A stretch of 49,033 nt of DNA from Intrasporangium oryzae NRRL B-24470 (lineage in GTDB: Bacteria > Actinomycetota > Actinomycetes > Actinomycetales > Dermatophilaceae). Below the pieces are notes generated by a model, which saw nothing but the letters and a program-made list of their open reading frames with translations, was not told the origin of the DNA and did no database searches. Positions 25,886-34,020 of this stretch are shown here, piece by piece (the first letter of the stretch is position 1; every line of letters begins with the position of its first letter). The stretch is taken from contig NZ_AWSA01000036.1 in assembly GCF_000576595.1 (NCBI RefSeq), positions 1 through 49,033 of the forward strand. The letters run 5' to 3'. The translations under genes were made by a program, and so were the position numbers.

Positions 25886-26839
25886 TCAACCCGCGACGGG
25901 GCCGGGGGTGATCCCCCACGTGCCGGTCCACTCCTCGCCCGGCGCGAGGAGGACGAGCGAGTCACCGGAGTTGAAGGCGTCGGCCGGGCAGCTCATCGGC
26001 TCCACGGCGACTCCCGGCTCGCCCTTGCCCTCCCGGGCCAGCGCGGTGAAGACCTGCAGCCACGGGAAGGCTTCGTCGGCCCACAGCGTGACGGTCCGGT
26101 CCGCCGAGGCCACCGTGGCACGCCAGCGACCGTCGGCGTCACGCACGACGCCGGTGAAGGCCGTGTCGAGATCGGCTCCGGCGACAGCACGGCCGGCACG
26201 GAAGTCGAGGCCACCCCCCTCGACGGGCTCGACGGAGGCCGGCAGGAGCCGCTCGTCGACGGCGACCCAGCGGTCGGCGGGGACGGTGAGCACGACGTCG
26301 TCGAGCGGGGTGCTCCCGATCGAGAGATACGGGTGGGCGCCGTAGCCGAACGGCGCCTCGCTCCGCCCCACGTTGCGGGCGGCGGTGGTGACGACGAGAC
26401 CGCTGTCGTCGAGCACATAGGTCGTGCGCAGGTCGAGGTGGTGGTCCCAGCCCGGTTGCGGGTGCAGGCGGTAGCCGACGGTGACCGACGACTCCTCGCG
26501 GTCGACGAGCTCCCAGAGCGCCCAGCGGACGAGACCGTGGCTGGCGTTGCCTCGGGGGACCTCGGTGATCGGGAGCTGGTGCTCGACGCCGTCGAAGGTG
26601 TACTTGCCGTCGCGGATGCGGTTGGGCCACGGCATGAGCTGCTGGCCGCGCCCCGATGCGCACGGCTCGTCGACGTCGTACCCCGCCACGAGGTCGATGC
26701 CGTCACGGGTCAGGGTCCGCAGGCCGCCCCCGACCTCGACGAGCGTCGCCTCGAAGGGACCGTGGCCGATGGTCCACTGCTGGCCGGTCGGGTGCGCGTG
26801 CTGACCCTCGGTCAGCGCGACAGGTGTGAGCGCGCTCAT
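25886..26839 (-). CDS. Aldose 1-epimerase family protein
   Basis: 317 residues. Galactose mutarotase-type fold: GQQLMPWPNRIRDGKYTFDG (active-site Arg region), NASHGLVRWALWEL with the catalytic-type histidine, FGYGAHPYLSIG with the second histidine, and VAVEPMSCPADAFNSGDSL with the acidic residue. Interconverts anomers of aldoses or a phosphosugar; substrate unknown. Start ATG 26839. Confidence 0.88.
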   Translation of the reverse strand: MSALTPVALTEGQHAHPTGQQWTIGHGPFEATLVEVGGGLRTLTRDGIDLVAGYDVDEPCASGRGQQLMPWPNRIRDGKYTFDGVEHQLPITEVPRGNASHGLVRWALWELVDREESSVTVGYRLHPQPGWDHHLDLRTTYVLDDSGLVVTTAARNVGRSEAPFGYGAHPYLSIGSTPLDDVVLTVPADRWVAVDERLLPASVEPVEGGGLDFRAGRAVAGADLDTAFTGVVRDADGRWRATVASADRTVTLWADEAFPWLQVFTALAREGKGEPGVAVEPMSCPADAFNSGDSLVLLAPGEEWTGTWGITPGPVAG

Positions 26840-26967
26840 GGCGGCAACGGTAGCGCTCCGGGGCCTGCGCCTGAGTCGCGCGGTCACGCCGGACCGCCGG
26901 AAGAGGGGCCGGCGAGGCAGCAGCGGCGTCCGGGCGCCGTCGTCCGGCGTGCGGCTAAGTTGGGAGG

Positions 26968-29367
26968 GTGGCCCCCTCGAGCCGAAGTCTCGCGGATGAC
27001 ATCCGCGGTCGCAGCGACGCCGAGCTCGTCGACCTCGTGCTCGCGCGCCCGGACCTCGCCCGTCCGGCCCCGGCCGACCTGACGAGCCTCGCTGCCCGCG
27101 CGAGCACCCGCGCCAGCGTCCAGCGGGCCGTCGAGGCGCTCGACCGGGGCCACCTGCAGGTCCTCGAGGCCCTCGTCGTCGCGGCCGACCCGGCCCCGAC
27201 GCGGGTCGGTGAGACCGCAGACGAGCCGACCTCCGTCGGCGCCGCCCTCCCGGTCGTCCTCGAGCTCCTCGGCACCGACGACGAGGCCCTCGTCCGACGG
27301 CTCGTCGACGACCTGTGGCGGTCCGCCCTGCTGTGGCGCTCGGCCGACGGCGAGCATGTCGTCCGCACGGTGAACGAGGTGCTCGGCGGGACCGTCGCCG
27401 GGCTGGGGCCTCCCATGCGTGAGCTGCGCTCGTCCCTCGTGCCCCAGCACGACGACCCCGTGGCGCTCCGCGCCGCGATCGACGAGGCCCCCGACGCAGC
27501 GCGGGCGATGCTCGAGAAGATGACGTGGGGACCCCCCTTCGGGGTCATGCCGACCGGCCGGGCGGGCTCGTCGACGGCCCGGTGGCTCCTCGAGCGCCAC
27601 CTCCTCGTGCCGGTCGCCTCCGACCGCGTGGCGCTGCCGCGCGAGGTAGGCCTGGCGCTGCGCCACGGGCGTCTCCACCAGGCCTCGCAGCTCGTGCCGC
27701 CACCGCTCGAGGCCCGCCGGGTCTCCCTCGTGGACGAGGTCGCCGGCGGAGCGGCCAGCACCTTCCTGACCCAGGTCGACGAGCTCACCGCCGCCTGGGG
27801 TGCCGCGCCACCGAGGGTCCTGCGCACCGGGGGACTCTCCGTCCGCGACCTGAGGACGACCCAGCTGACGCTCGACGTCGAGCCGGAGCTGGCCGCCTTC
27901 GTCGTCGAGATCGCGTATGCCGCCGGGCTCGTCGCCGACGACGGCGAGATCGTGCCCGTCTGGGCTCCGACGGCCGACGTCGACGAGTGGTCCTCGACCG
28001 AGGCCGGCCACCGCTGGGCCTCCCTCGCCCTCGCCTGGCTCGGCTCGACCCGCGCACCGCACCTCGTCGGGCAGCGCCCGGGCGGGGCCGCGGGGGCGGT
28101 CAACGCCCTCGGCCCCGACGTCCAGTGGCCCGCGATCCGCACCCTGCGTCGCTCGGTGCTCACCGAGCTCGCCTCGCTCGGCGAGGGCGAGGCGGTGGGA
28201 AGCGAGGCGCTCCTCGACCGCCTCATGTGGAGACGTCCGCTCCGCCCGGGCGCGGTCCTCGGAGAGGCCGTCGGCGCCATCGTGCGTGAGGCGGAGTGGC
28301 TGGGTGTCACGGGCCGCGGCGCGCTCTCGGGGGCCGGGCGTGCCCTGCTCGGCCCGGTCGGCCGCCGTCGCGCCGAGAGCGCGGCGAGTGCAGCAGGGTC
28401 CTCGGCGCGCGGCGACGTGAGCTCGGGCCTGGCGACCGCGACTGCCGGCGACCTCGATGAGGTGGCGGCCGCGATGTCGGCGCACCTGCCGGCACCGGTC
28501 GACCACGTCCTCGTCCAGGCCGACCTCACCGCGGTCGCCCCCGGGCCGCTCGTCGGGAGCCTCGCGTCGTTCATGCGCCTCGCCGCCGACGTCGAGTCGC
28601 GTGGCGGTGCGACGGTCTACCGCTTCACCCCCGAGTCCGTCCGACGCGCCCTCGACGCCGGGTGGACGGCAGCGGAGTTCATCGAGACGGTCCGGCGGTC
28701 GAGCCGCACACCGGTCCCCCAGCCGCTCGAGTACCTCGTGTCGGACGTCGCGCGGAGGCACGGGCAGACCCGGATCGGCGGCGCAGCGGCATACGTCCGC
28801 TCCGACGACGAGTCGGTCCTCGACACGATGCTCGCGTCACGCGACCTCGCGGCGCTCCAGCTGCGGCGCATCGCGCCGACGGTCGTCGTCTCGTCCGCCG
28901 ACCCGCGGGTTCTCGTCGACCTGTTGCGCGACAACGGGTTCGCCCCGGTCCACGAGGGCCGCGACGGCGCGGTCGTCCACGTCGAGACGCCGCGTCGACG
29001 CGCGACGACCCGCCGCCGGGGGCCCGGCCCCGCCGTCTCGCCCGTCGACCTCGCCTTCACGCAGACGCTCGTGACCGGCCTGCGCGCCGCCGAGGCGACC
29101 GCCGACGAGCGCCGAGCCGCGGAGGAGTCACGCTCGGGTCCGCGGATCCCGGCGACCGACCCGGTCGTGACCCTCTCGCTCCTTCGCGACGCGGTCGCCG
29201 AACGGCACGGCGTCTGGATCGGCCTGTCGGACCAGGTCGGCGGCACGACGCGCCACCTCATCCACCCGCAGCGGGTCGAGGGCGGCCGCGTCTGGGCGAC
29301 CGACGAGGGCGGCCAGGAGAAGACCTTCTCGGTGCACCGCATCACCGGCGCGACGCTCGAGGGGTGA
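26968..29367 (+). CDS. Helicase-associated (XPB N-terminal-like) protein
   Basis: 799 residues. Recognised as the actinobacterial protein that accompanies XPB helicase genes: an N-terminal helical region (LADDIRGRSDAELVDLVLAR), a middle region PVDHVLVQADLTAVAPGPL with SFMRLAADVESRGGATVYRF, and a C-terminal WYL-like segment (VWIGLSDQVGGTTRHLIHPQ). It has no helicase motifs itself. TAAGTT ends six bases before the GTG, a leaderless start. The XPB gene lies 1.2 kb downstream, separated by an HMG-CoA lyase gene on the other strand. A role with XPB in DNA repair is inferred. Confidence 0.8.
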   Translation: MAPSSRSLADDIRGRSDAELVDLVLARPDLARPAPADLTSLAARASTRASVQRAVEALDRGHLQVLEALVVAADPAPTRVGETADEPTSVGAALPVVLELLGTDDEALVRRLVDDLWRSALLWRSADGEHVVRTVNEVLGGTVAGLGPPMRELRSSLVPQHDDPVALRAAIDEAPDAARAMLEKMTWGPPFGVMPTGRAGSSTARWLLERHLLVPVASDRVALPREVGLALRHGRLHQASQLVPPPLEARRVSLVDEVAGGAASTFLTQVDELTAAWGAAPPRVLRTGGLSVRDLRTTQLTLDVEPELAAFVVEIAYAAGLVADDGEIVPVWAPTADVDEWSSTEAGHRWASLALAWLGSTRAPHLVGQRPGGAAGAVNALGPDVQWPAIRTLRRSVLTELASLGEGEAVGSEALLDRLMWRRPLRPGAVLGEAVGAIVREAEWLGVTGRGALSGAGRALLGPVGRRRAESAASAAGSSARGDVSSGLATATAGDLDEVAAAMSAHLPAPVDHVLVQADLTAVAPGPLVGSLASFMRLAADVESRGGATVYRFTPESVRRALDAGWTAAEFIETVRRSSRTPVPQPLEYLVSDVARRHGQTRIGGAAAYVRSDDESVLDTMLASRDLAALQLRRIAPTVVVSSADPRVLVDLLRDNGFAPVHEGRDGAVVHVETPRRRATTRRRGPGPAVSPVDLAFTQTLVTGLRAAEATADERRAAEESRSGPRIPATDPVVTLSLLRDAVAERHGVWIGLSDQVGGTTRHLIHPQRVEGGRVWATDEGGQEKTFSVHRITGATLEG

Positions 29368-29513
29368 ACGGCGCGGCGACGCGTCCGGCGTTCGTGCTCC
29401 GGGCGACGCCGGCGCGCGGCGCCACGCCCTCGTCAGCACCGGGCGGGACTGGCTGTTGCACGTGACGAATGACCAACGCGACGCCAGGCGGCTCAGTGGG
29501 GGTTCGGCCCGGG

Positions 29514-30446
29514 TCAGGAACCCGCGAGCGCCTTGACGACGCGCGACGGCGACGGCCGGCCGAGCTGCTCGGCCATCCACACGCTCGTCTCGACGAGGGC
29601 GTCGAGGTCGACCCCGGTCCGCACGCCCGCGCCGTGCAGGGCCCAGACGAGGTCCTCCGTCGCGAGGTTGCCGGTCGCCGACTTCGCGTAGGGGCAGCCA
29701 CCGAGGCCGCCCGCCGCCGCGTCGACGACGGTGACTCCGTCGCGCAGTGCTGCCATCGTGTTGGCGAGCGCCTGGCCGTAGGTGTCATGGAAGTGGACGG
29801 CGACCCGGTCGGTGCCGATCCCCCGGGCCTCGAGGGCCTCGAGGAGCCGATGGACGTGCCCTGTCGTGCCGACGCCGATCGTGTCGCCGAGACTCAGCTG
29901 GTCGCAGCCGAGGTCCATGAGCCGCACCGCGACGTCGACGACCTGCTCGACGGGGACCGGGCCCTCCCACGGGTCGCCGAAGCACATGGAGACGTAGGCC
30001 CGGACCCACATCGAGTCGGCCTGGGCGCGCCGCACGACGGGCTCGAACATCGCGTACTGCTCGGCGACCGAGCGGTTGAGGTTCTTGCGGGCGAAGGTCT
30101 CGGTGGCCGAGCCGAAGACGGCGATCGCCTGCAGGCCGAGCTCCTCGGCGCGGTCCAGGCCGCGTTCGTTGGGCACGAGGGCGGGGCGGCGGCGGCCGAC
30201 GCCGTCGGCACCGAGACCGGCCAGGACCTCCTCGGCGTCGCCCATCTGCGGCACCCACTTCGCTGGCACGAAGGAGGTCGTCTCGATGGTTCCGAGGCCG
30301 GCCGCCTCGAGGCGCCGGACGAACTCCACCTTCGTCGCGGCGGGGACGATGGTCTTCTCGTTCTGGAGGCCGTCTCGCGGGCCGACCTCGTAGATCGTCA
30401 CCTCCGCGGGCAGGCCCGCTGCCGCCTCGACCTGTGGGGATCGCAT
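29514..30446 (-). CDS. Hydroxymethylglutaryl-CoA lyase
   Basis: 310 residues. Cleaves HMG-CoA to acetoacetate and acetyl-CoA, the last step of leucine breakdown. Seen: YEVGPRDGLQNEK (metal and Arg), ETTSFVPAKWVPQM, VHFHDTYGQALAN (His ligands) and the signature GLGGCPYAKSATGNLATEDL with the active cysteine. No other leucine catabolism gene is in the window. Divergent from the XPB helicase gene. Confidence 0.93.
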   Translation of the reverse strand: MRSPQVEAAAGLPAEVTIYEVGPRDGLQNEKTIVPAATKVEFVRRLEAAGLGTIETTSFVPAKWVPQMGDAEEVLAGLGADGVGRRRPALVPNERGLDRAEELGLQAIAVFGSATETFARKNLNRSVAEQYAMFEPVVRRAQADSMWVRAYVSMCFGDPWEGPVPVEQVVDVAVRLMDLGCDQLSLGDTIGVGTTGHVHRLLEALEARGIGTDRVAVHFHDTYGQALANTMAALRDGVTVVDAAAGGLGGCPYAKSATGNLATEDLVWALHGAGVRTGVDLDALVETSVWMAEQLGRPSPSRVVKALAGS

Positions 30447-30480
30447 GCGCCCATACTGTCACCAGCGGCACCCACCCCCG

Positions 30481-30526
30481 GTTCGATGTATCCGGGGGCC
30501 GTGGGCGGTGCTGGAATACATCGAAC
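30481..30526. promoter_or_regulatory. Inverted repeat in the HMG-CoA lyase / XPB divergent promoter
   Basis: GTTCGATGTAT (30481-30491) is repeated in inverted form as ATACATCGAAC (30516-30526); 11 of 11 positions match, with a 24-base gap. It is AT-richer than the surroundings and sits between two divergent starts. It is not an actinobacterial SOS box (that needs a 4-base gap between half sites). Confidence 0.45.
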
Positions 30527-30549
30527 GGAGGGGAGGGTTGAGCAGGACG

Positions 30550-32202
30550 ATGAATGACGGACCCCTGATCGTCCAGAGCGACAAGACCCTCCTCCTCGAG
30601 GTCGACCACCCGCGTGCCGAAGAGGCGCGGCGGGCCATCGCGCCCTTCGCCGAGCTCGAGCGCGCTCCCGAGCACGTCCACACCTACCGCGTCACCCCGC
30701 TCGGCCTGTGGAACGCCCGGGCCGCCGGGCACGACGCCGAGCAGGTCGTCGACGCCCTCATCACGCACAGCCGGTATGCCGTCCCGCACGCCCTGCTCGT
30801 CGACGTGGCCGACACGATGGACCGATACGGCCGCCTCACCCTCGAGAAGGAGGGTTTCGCCGACTCCCCCGAGGGCACCCGCCTCGTCCTGCGCACGACC
30901 GACCGCCCGGTCCTCGAGGAGGTCCTCCGGCACCGGAAGATCAAGCCGTTGACGGGCGAGCGCATCGACGACCTCGCTGTCGTCGTGCACCCGAGCGAGC
31001 GAGGGACCCTCAAGCAGGAGCTCCTCAAGGTCGGCTGGCCGGCGGAGGACCTCGCCGGCTACGTCGACGGCGAGGCGCACCCGATCCACCTCGCCGAGAA
31101 CGGCTGGTCGCTGCGGCCCTACCAGCAGCACGCCGTCGACGGCTTCTGGCACGGCGGCTCGGGCGTCGTCGTGCTCCCCTGCGGCGCCGGCAAGACCCTC
31201 GTCGGGGCCGGAGCGATGGCCGCGGCCAAGGCGACGACCCTGATCCTCGTCACCAACACGGTCTCCGCGAGGCAGTGGAAGGACGAGCTGCTCCGCCGGA
31301 CGAGCCTGACCGAGGACGAGATCGGCGAGTACTCCGGGGCCCGCAAGGAGATCCGGCCCGTCACCATCGCGACCTACCAGGTCCTCACGACGAAGCGGAA
31401 GGGCGCCTACGCGCACCTCGACCTGCTCGACGCCCGCGACTGGGGCCTCATCGTCTATGACGAGGTCCACCTCCTCCCCGCGCCGATCTTCCGGATGACG
31501 GCGGACCTCCAGGCCCGTCGCCGCCTCGGACTCACCGCCACGCTCGTGCGCGAGGACGGTCGCGAGGCCGACGTCTTCAGCCTCATCGGCCCCAAGCGCT
31601 TCGACGCGCCGTGGAAGGACATCGAGGCGCAGGGCTACATCGCTCCGGCGGACTGCGTCGAGGTGCGAGTCACCCTGCCGGACGGCCAGCGGATGGCCTA
31701 CGCGACCGCCGAGCCCGAGGACCGGTACCGGCTCGCATCCTGCTCCGACGCCAAGCTCGACGTCGTCGAGAAGCTCGCCCAGCGGCATACGGGCGAGCCG
31801 ACCCTCGTCATCGGGCAGTACCTCGACCAGCTCCATGAGGTGGCCGAGCGCCTCGGCGCGGAGGTCATCACCGGGGAGACGACGGTCAGGGAGCGCCAGC
31901 GGCTCTACGACGCGTTCCGCACGGGCCAGCTCTCGACGCTCGTCGTGAGCAAGGTGGCGAACTTCTCGATCGACCTGCCCGAGGCGAGCGTGGCGATCCA
32001 GATCTCGGGGACGTTCGGCTCCCGGCAGGAGGAGGCCCAGCGCCTCGGCCGCGTGCTGCGCCCCAAGGGCGACGGCCGGACCGCGCACTTCTACACGATC
32101 GTGGCGCGCGACACCGTGGACGCCGACTTCGCCGCGCACCGCCAGCGCTTCCTCGCAGAGCAGGGCTACGCCTACCGCATCGTCGACGCCGACGACCTCT
32201 GA
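30550..32202 (+). CDS. XPB/Ssl2-type DNA repair helicase
   Basis: 550 residues, SF2 helicase of the bacterial XPB family. The N-terminal part holds the damage-recognition-like domain; motif I is PCGAGKT, motif II DEVH in LIVYDEVHLLPA, the RED motif is VREDGRE, motif VI is EEAQRLGRVLRPK. It unwinds DNA 3' to 5' in nucleotide-excision-like repair. The ATG 30550 has AGGA five bases upstream. Ends nine bases before the convergent TSUP gene. Confidence 0.94.
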   Translation: MNDGPLIVQSDKTLLLEVDHPRAEEARRAIAPFAELERAPEHVHTYRVTPLGLWNARAAGHDAEQVVDALITHSRYAVPHALLVDVADTMDRYGRLTLEKEGFADSPEGTRLVLRTTDRPVLEEVLRHRKIKPLTGERIDDLAVVVHPSERGTLKQELLKVGWPAEDLAGYVDGEAHPIHLAENGWSLRPYQQHAVDGFWHGGSGVVVLPCGAGKTLVGAGAMAAAKATTLILVTNTVSARQWKDELLRRTSLTEDEIGEYSGARKEIRPVTIATYQVLTTKRKGAYAHLDLLDARDWGLIVYDEVHLLPAPIFRMTADLQARRRLGLTATLVREDGREADVFSLIGPKRFDAPWKDIEAQGYIAPADCVEVRVTLPDGQRMAYATAEPEDRYRLASCSDAKLDVVEKLAQRHTGEPTLVIGQYLDQLHEVAERLGAEVITGETTVRERQRLYDAFRTGQLSTLVVSKVANFSIDLPEASVAIQISGTFGSRQEEAQRLGRVLRPKGDGRTAHFYTIVARDTVDADFAAHRQRFLAEQGYAYRIVDADDL

Positions 32203-32211
32203 GCCGCCCGG

Positions 32212-32979
32212 TCAGCGGTGGAGGCTCTCCACCGCGACGACGGTCCCGAGCACGACGAGGAACACCGCGAACGCCCGCAACAGCGTCACCCCGCGGACCT
32301 TCCGGGCCACCCGCCCACCGAGCCTGGTCCCGAGTCCCGTGCCGACGGCGAACGTCGCCACCAGAGCCCACGGTATGCCGCTCAGCCCGCCTCCGAGGGC
32401 ACGCGTCACGAGCGCTGCGGTGGCGTTCACCGCGATGACGACGAGGCTCGTCGAGGTCGCGATGATCGCCGGCATCCGCATGACGACGGCGAGCGACGGG
32501 ACGGTCGCGAAACCGCCGCCGACACCGAAGAACCCGGTGAGCGCGCCGACGCCGAACGCGGTGGGGACGAGCTGGGCGATCGAGACCTCACCCGTGCGCT
32601 CCGCCGGCTCCGGGCGGCCGGCGTGGCGCCACATGACCACCGCCACGACGACGAGCAGGACCGAGAAGCCGACGAGCAGGTAGGTCGGGTCGACGAGGTA
32701 GGACAGGCGGGAGCCGAGGACCGACCCGCCGAGGCCGAGGCCGCCGAAGACGAGTCCGGTCCGCCAGTCGACGAGCCCGCTGCCCCGGAGCGCGTGGAGC
32801 CCCACCGCTGCACCGAAGAGGACGACGACGAGCGAGATCGTCGTCGCCTCGCGCACCGGCTGGTCGAGGACGTAGACGAGGACCGGGACGGCGAGGACGC
32901 CACCGCCCCCGCCGAGCGACCCCATGAGGAGCCCGACGACCAGGCCGATGAGCGGCGCGAGCACGAGCGTGTTGACCAT
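32212..32979 (-). CDS. TSUP/TauE-SafE family sulfur exporter
   Basis: 255 residues, about eight helices in two repeats. Glycine-rich motifs GSLGGGGGVLAVPVLVYVL and GFFGVGGGFATVPSLAVVM are diagnostic of TauE/SafE permeases, which export sulfite, sulfonates or related anions. Substrate unknown. A GTATGCCG word at 32373 forces a rare ATA codon (LSGIPW). Confidence 0.87.
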   Translation of the reverse strand: MVNTLVLAPLIGLVVGLLMGSLGGGGGVLAVPVLVYVLDQPVREATTISLVVVLFGAAVGLHALRGSGLVDWRTGLVFGGLGLGGSVLGSRLSYLVDPTYLLVGFSVLLVVVAVVMWRHAGRPEPAERTGEVSIAQLVPTAFGVGALTGFFGVGGGFATVPSLAVVMRMPAIIATSTSLVVIAVNATAALVTRALGGGLSGIPWALVATFAVGTGLGTRLGGRVARKVRGVTLLRAFAVFLVVLGTVVAVESLHR

Positions 32980-33253
32980 CGCCGTCAACGCTAGGACACC
33001 CGGACGCCGGTCCCCCGCCCCCACACCTTCTCCGCCCGGGCGGAGAACCTGCACCCGGCCTGGCCCGAGACACTACAACTTCTCTGCCCGGGCGAAGGAA
33101 CTCGGCCAATCGGGCCGGAAACACCCCAACAGCTCCGCCCGGGCGGAAATGCTGGGTGGGCGGCATACGAGCGGGCGGGCGGCATACGAGCGGGCGGGGG
33201 GCGTCTCCGGCGTCCCGCGTCTCCAGCGGGCGCGCCGAGGGGGTCCACCGCGT
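32980..33253. other. Intergenic gap with diverged 51/52-bp repeat and doubled GTATGCCG
   Basis: No gene is visible between TSUP and the response regulator. It holds three copies of a GC palindrome (TCCGCCCGGGCGG-type) starting at 33031, 33083 and 33134, so spaced 52 and 51 bases, and then a 19-base direct repeat containing CGGCATAC at 33161 and 33180. Confidence 0.6.
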
Positions 33254-33271
33254 TCACAGGAAACTTCCAGC
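33254..33271 (+). promoter_or_regulatory. PhoP-box-like direct repeat upstream of the response regulator
   Basis: TCACAGG, four bases, TTCCAGC. The mycobacterial PhoP site is TCACAGC-N4-TCACAGC; the units here match at 6/7 and 5/7 positions with the exact spacing. It ends 21 bases before the GTG, so the gene may regulate itself. Confidence 0.4.
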
Positions 33272-33292
33272 AAACACGCCGACACTGATGAC

Positions 33293-34006
33293 GTGGAGAC
33301 CCAGACACCAGAGGCCCGCCTCCTCGTCGTGGAGGACGAACCCAACATCCGCGAGCTGCTCGCGACCTCCCTGCGATTCGCCGGCTTCGAGGTCGAGACC
33401 GCGGGCGACGGCACGACGGCGCTCGCCCTGGCCGCCGAGAAGGAGCCCGACCTCGTCGTCCTCGACGTCATGCTCCCCGACGTCGACGGGTTCGAGGTGA
33501 CCCGACGCCTTCGTGACCGTGGCCGCCAGCAGCCGATCGTCTTCGTCACGGCGCGCGACGCGACCGGCGACAAGATCCAGGGACTCACGGTCGGCGGCGA
33601 CGACTACGTCACCAAGCCGTTCAGCCTCGAGGAGGTCATCGCGCGGATCCGGGCGGTCCTGCGCCGGACCCGCGGTGCCGTCGACGAGGGAGCGACGCTG
33701 CGCTTCCACGACCTCGAGCTCAACGAGGACTCCCACGAGGTGCGCCGGGGCGGTCGGGTCATCGACCTGTCGCCGACGGAGTTCAAGTTGCTGCGCTACC
33801 TGCTCCTCAACCCCAACCGGGTCCTGTCCAAGCTGCAGATCCTCGACCACGTCTGGGACTACGACTTCCGTGGCGAGTCCGGCATCGTCGAGTCCTACAT
33901 CTCCTATCTCCGGCGCAAGATCGATGCCGACGGCCCGTCCCTCATCCACACGAAGCGTGGCGTGGGTTACGTTCTGCGAGTGCCCCCAGAGCTCGCCACG
34001 ACCTGA
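33293..34006 (+). CDS. OmpR-family response regulator, PhoP/TcrA-like
   Basis: 237 residues. Receiver domain: VVEDEPNIRELL (acidic pair), VVLDVMLPDVDG (phospho-Asp), FVTARD and GDDYVTKPFSLEEV (Lys). C-terminal winged helix: LSPTEFKLLRYLLLNPNRVL, WDYDFRGESGIVESYISYLR, and RKID...RGVGYVLR. The GGDDYVTKPFSLEEV version and DKIQGLTVGG are shared with mycobacterial PhoP/TcrA. It pairs with the histidine kinase 14 bases downstream. GTG start. Confidence 0.92.
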   Translation: METQTPEARLLVVEDEPNIRELLATSLRFAGFEVETAGDGTTALALAAEKEPDLVVLDVMLPDVDGFEVTRRLRDRGRQQPIVFVTARDATGDKIQGLTVGGDDYVTKPFSLEEVIARIRAVLRRTRGAVDEGATLRFHDLELNEDSHEVRRGGRVIDLSPTEFKLLRYLLLNPNRVLSKLQILDHVWDYDFRGESGIVESYISYLRRKIDADGPSLIHTKRGVGYVLRVPPELATT

Positions 34007-34020
34007 CCCGGCCGGCCCGC

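Noticed and set aside
30481-30526. SOS (LexA) box upstream of XPB
   Set aside because: The GTTCGA-like halves are in the wrong order and 24 bases apart; the actinobacterial SOS box needs CGAAC-N4-GTTCG.
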